Positions 61,923 through 64,000 of a DNA stretch of 64,000 bases are shown here, one piece after another. This DNA comes from Tritrichomonas musculus (Eukaryota > Parabasalia > Tritrichomonadida > Tritrichomonadidae). The stretch is taken from positions 310,001 to 374,000 of the forward strand of contig JAPFFF010000058.1 of the NCBI GenBank assembly GCA_039105265.1, given 5' to 3'. A model generated the notes under the pieces. The model searched no databases. It had not been told where the DNA came from and was given only the letters and a program-made list of their open reading frames with translations. The translations under genes were made by a program, and so were the position numbers. The stretch's first letter is position 1; every line of letters starts with the position of its first letter.

Positions 61923-64000
61923 TTATTTCATGGAAACAAAAAAGGGAGACTCAATTTGGGAACCAATCAAAATATCATTATCTACAGCGCATTTACCAAA
62001 TTCCCCAGAGAGTAAGAAATTTTCACATCTATCTACAGCTTCACCGCAAACAACAGAGACAACTTCACTTTCAACTAGAGGAGTTATAATAACTTCACCC
62101 CAAGTCATTGCACCACAAGCAACATTACCAAGCTTTTCTATTATTTCTTCAACAAATTTCAAAGAGACGATCAAATTCGATTGAATTTCTTCTATATCAT
62201 TTTTTACAAGAACCACAGCACGATAAAACGTGAAACCTATTGTAATTCTTTTTACATCAGGATACTTTTCTTCTATTGACCGCATAATTGGCTCAATCTG
62301 ATCGCATGCTTCAGGCTTTGCCAAAAACTTGAAAGATATGATAATCATTTTGGCACAAATCGGGAGATTTTGTTCGAAATCAGGTCTCATTTTAGAAATA
62401 AATTTTTGTCTTGATTCCTGTTTCTTTAGTATAGAAGTAGTATCTTCAATTCTTACCAACATTAAATTTTTTGAGAATGATGTTTTTGAGAACCTAAGCG
62501 TTCTATTTTCGTCAGTTTTCACCTCATTTTCGTCCTCAAAAAATTCCGAGAACTTTTGTCCTCTTATCTGATCGATTGATAATTTCATATAGAAAGCAGC
62601 ATCTTCATTTGAATCTACAATTTCATCAAGTGAACCGTTATTTTTAACGGCACAAATTAAAGCAGGAAAAGGCAATTTTTCAAGGATGTTTCCATATTCT
62701 TTATTAATCAATTTGAGCATTCTTCTCATTCTTTTTGGTGAAGAAGATAATTCTCTTCTAAATATGAATCTAACTCCATTAAACCAAAGTCTATGTCTCA
62801 AGTGTAAACATTCAAGCAGGAGCCAAGTAATCAAAGCGAAAAGCAAGAAAACAATAGATGCAAGCCAAAAAGAACTTCCATTTCCTTGCAAATCAAATAA
62901 GGCAGCAGCCATCATATTTTCAAGCGTTTCATTTGCCAATTGTGAAATATTAAATATGATCAAATATCGAAGCATCAAGAAATTGTAACTATTAACAGAA
63001 AAATTGCCATTCATCATCATATGACCGAAATCAAGAAGAAGAACAGAAAATGAGTCAGAACGAGGTGTTGACCAATGAACTAACGGCTCTACATTCAAAA
63101 AGCTATCATTAACTCCATTAACCGTTAATAATTGCGTTGATTTAAGTACAAGTCTTCCTCGACGTCGTGCTGAACGTTCAAATGTTCGATGATTATTTTT
63201 GTCAAGTATTGAGAATTCAATAAGAGCGAGTCCGGCCATCGCATTACGCGCAATGTCGGATACCATGTCCATTTGGAAGAGACAATCACGCATGAGTGAG
63301 GAATTAGATTTAACTTCATTAAAATATACATAAAAAAGCGCAAAGGCAACGGCCAAAATTATCAACCATAGAAAAATTGAGAGTATCACAGAAAAACTGA
63401 ATCCTGGCTCTCTGAATTCGTATTTTTTTGTGTTGATTTTCTTTATGATTCTTAATGCTTTAATTTGCTTCTTCTTTATTGTTACAAAGATCCAAATGTA
63501 AAAAATCGTGAGGAAAGAAAAAACAACAATTAATGCTAAATAATCATCTGTCATTCGAACTTGCAACTTTTTGTATACTTCATCAACTTGGTCATTTGTG
63601 TAATTGGCAACAGAATCGATGTAATATTCCATCATATTTGTGTAACAACGATGTTGTTCAATTGTTGATGTAGTTGGCTGTTCAAAATCGGTTGCAAGCA
63701 AAAGTGACATAGATTCACAGTTGGTCCGATTGAAAGATGGAATGGACGATGAAAACAAATTCAAATATTTCTTGCCACTGTTTATTTCTTCCGAATTTAG
63801 GACAAAATTTGATTTGAATTCATTGGCAATATTTGAATTAATACCAATAATGGACATGATTTCATTGACACCTGGAAGAACTGATAATGAATCAATGTTC
63901 TTTAGAAATTTGTAACTAAGAGCTGAGCCATAAATGAACAATTGTGAAATGTCAGAAAAAATTTGGGCAAATTGACGCATGCTTTGGGTATAGCAGATGT
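61923..64000 (-). CDS. multi-pass membrane protein with PAS-like and degenerate cyclase-like C-terminal domain (partial)
   Basis: 685 codons from Met at 63980, but the frame is open to the window edge, and the N-terminus probably lies outside. Membrane helices: YLALIVVFSFLTIFYIWIFV (about 130-150), SVILSIFLWLIILAVAFALF (about 198-218) and LASIVFLLFALITWLLLECL (about 365-385), with an extracellular-type loop between the last two. A PAS-like stretch follows (LPFPALICAVKNNGSLDEIVDSN...GQKFSEFFEDE). The final 170 residues resemble a class III nucleotide cyclase fold (GNVACGAMTWGEVII ... VCGEAVDRCENFL), without recognisable metal-binding Asp residues, so catalysis is doubtful. Trichomonads have a large family of such membrane PAS-cyclases. 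Sensor role inferred. Confidence 0.6.
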   Translation of the reverse strand, partial: ICYTQSMRQFAQIFSDISQLFIYGSALSYKFLKNIDSLSVLPGVNEIMSIIGINSNIANEFKSNFVLNSEEINSGKKYLNLFSSSIPSFNRTNCESMSLLLATDFEQPTTSTIEQHRCYTNMMEYYIDSVANYTNDQVDEVYKKLQVRMTDDYLALIVVFSFLTIFYIWIFVTIKKKQIKALRIIKKINTKKYEFREPGFSFSVILSIFLWLIILAVAFALFYVYFNEVKSNSSLMRDCLFQMDMVSDIARNAMAGLALIEFSILDKNNHRTFERSARRRGRLVLKSTQLLTVNGVNDSFLNVEPLVHWSTPRSDSFSVLLLDFGHMMMNGNFSVNSYNFLMLRYLIIFNISQLANETLENMMAAALFDLQGNGSSFWLASIVFLLFALITWLLLECLHLRHRLWFNGVRFIFRRELSSSPKRMRRMLKLINKEYGNILEKLPFPALICAVKNNGSLDEIVDSNEDAAFYMKLSIDQIRGQKFSEFFEDENEVKTDENRTLRFSKTSFSKNLMLVRIEDTTSILKKQESRQKFISKMRPDFEQNLPICAKMIIISFKFLAKPEACDQIEPIMRSIEEKYPDVKRITIGFTFYRAVVLVKNDIEEIQSNLIVSLKFVEEIIEKLGNVACGAMTWGEVIITPLVESEVVSVVCGEAVDRCENFLLSGEFGKCAVDNDILIGSQIESPFFVSMK

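Overview
The window is very AT-rich DNA with intron-less protein genes, long AT-rich spacers and dense transposon debris. The gene set suggests a flagellated parabasalid (trichomonad) protist. It includes a ULK4-type pseudokinase, a SHIPPO-repeat axonemal protein, a Dbf4-like protein, a Sec1/Munc18 protein, an eIF4A-III-like helicase, a membrane PAS/cyclase-like protein and a BspA-type (LRR_5) repeat protein. A Tritrichomonas-like genome is my best guess. This rests on gene content and style, not on a marker gene.

Layout. 0.4-5.1 kb: two divergent host genes (ULK4-like, Dbf4-like). 5.3-14.0 kb: a stack of nested DNA transposons. A short TIR element (TAGACTTGTTA ends) was split by a MULE (5866-8124) and by a P-element-like transposon (8171-13800), which itself took a mariner-like insertion. 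15.2-19.0 kb: a minisatellite repeat unit and a broken P-like transposase. 19.9-20.9 kb: a broken PIF/Harbinger-type transposase. 21.4-25 kb: a gene scrap, a GC-rich double hairpin and three MITEs. 25.1-31.0 kb: a hAT-like element with a perfect 8-bp target duplication, filled with a second copy of the minisatellite unit and smaller elements. 31.8-35.8 kb: a compact one-strand module with an SF2 helicase and short ORFs. It is bracketed by GGCGCC palindromes, has repeat units upstream of the helicase, and is treated here as a degraded virus-like or plasmid-like fossil. 36-39.3 kb: tandem repeats, two TA-flanked MITEs and a fold-back element.

41.0-49.3 kb: an LRR/low-complexity protein, a CAMK-type kinase, the SHIPPO protein and an uninterrupted P-like transposase. 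50.3-56.0 kb: a 5.7-kb MULE with 1.2-kb inverted repeats, whose transposase carries an N-terminal BspA-like leucine-rich repeat domain. This is the most unusual object here. 56.6-64 kb: host genes (Sec1/Munc18, a possible initiator-binding-domain protein, eIF4A-III-like, a coiled-coil protein, a membrane cyclase-like protein running off the edge).

Three divergent transposases (10.3-12.6, 17.1-18.9 and 47.4-49.3 kb) form one family. They share P-element/THAP9-like landmarks, and two of them have a C-terminal Myb/SANT-like domain. The word CACTTTTTGA is strongly over-represented, at element ends and near gene starts. Homology statements come from motif recognition by eye; no database search was run.
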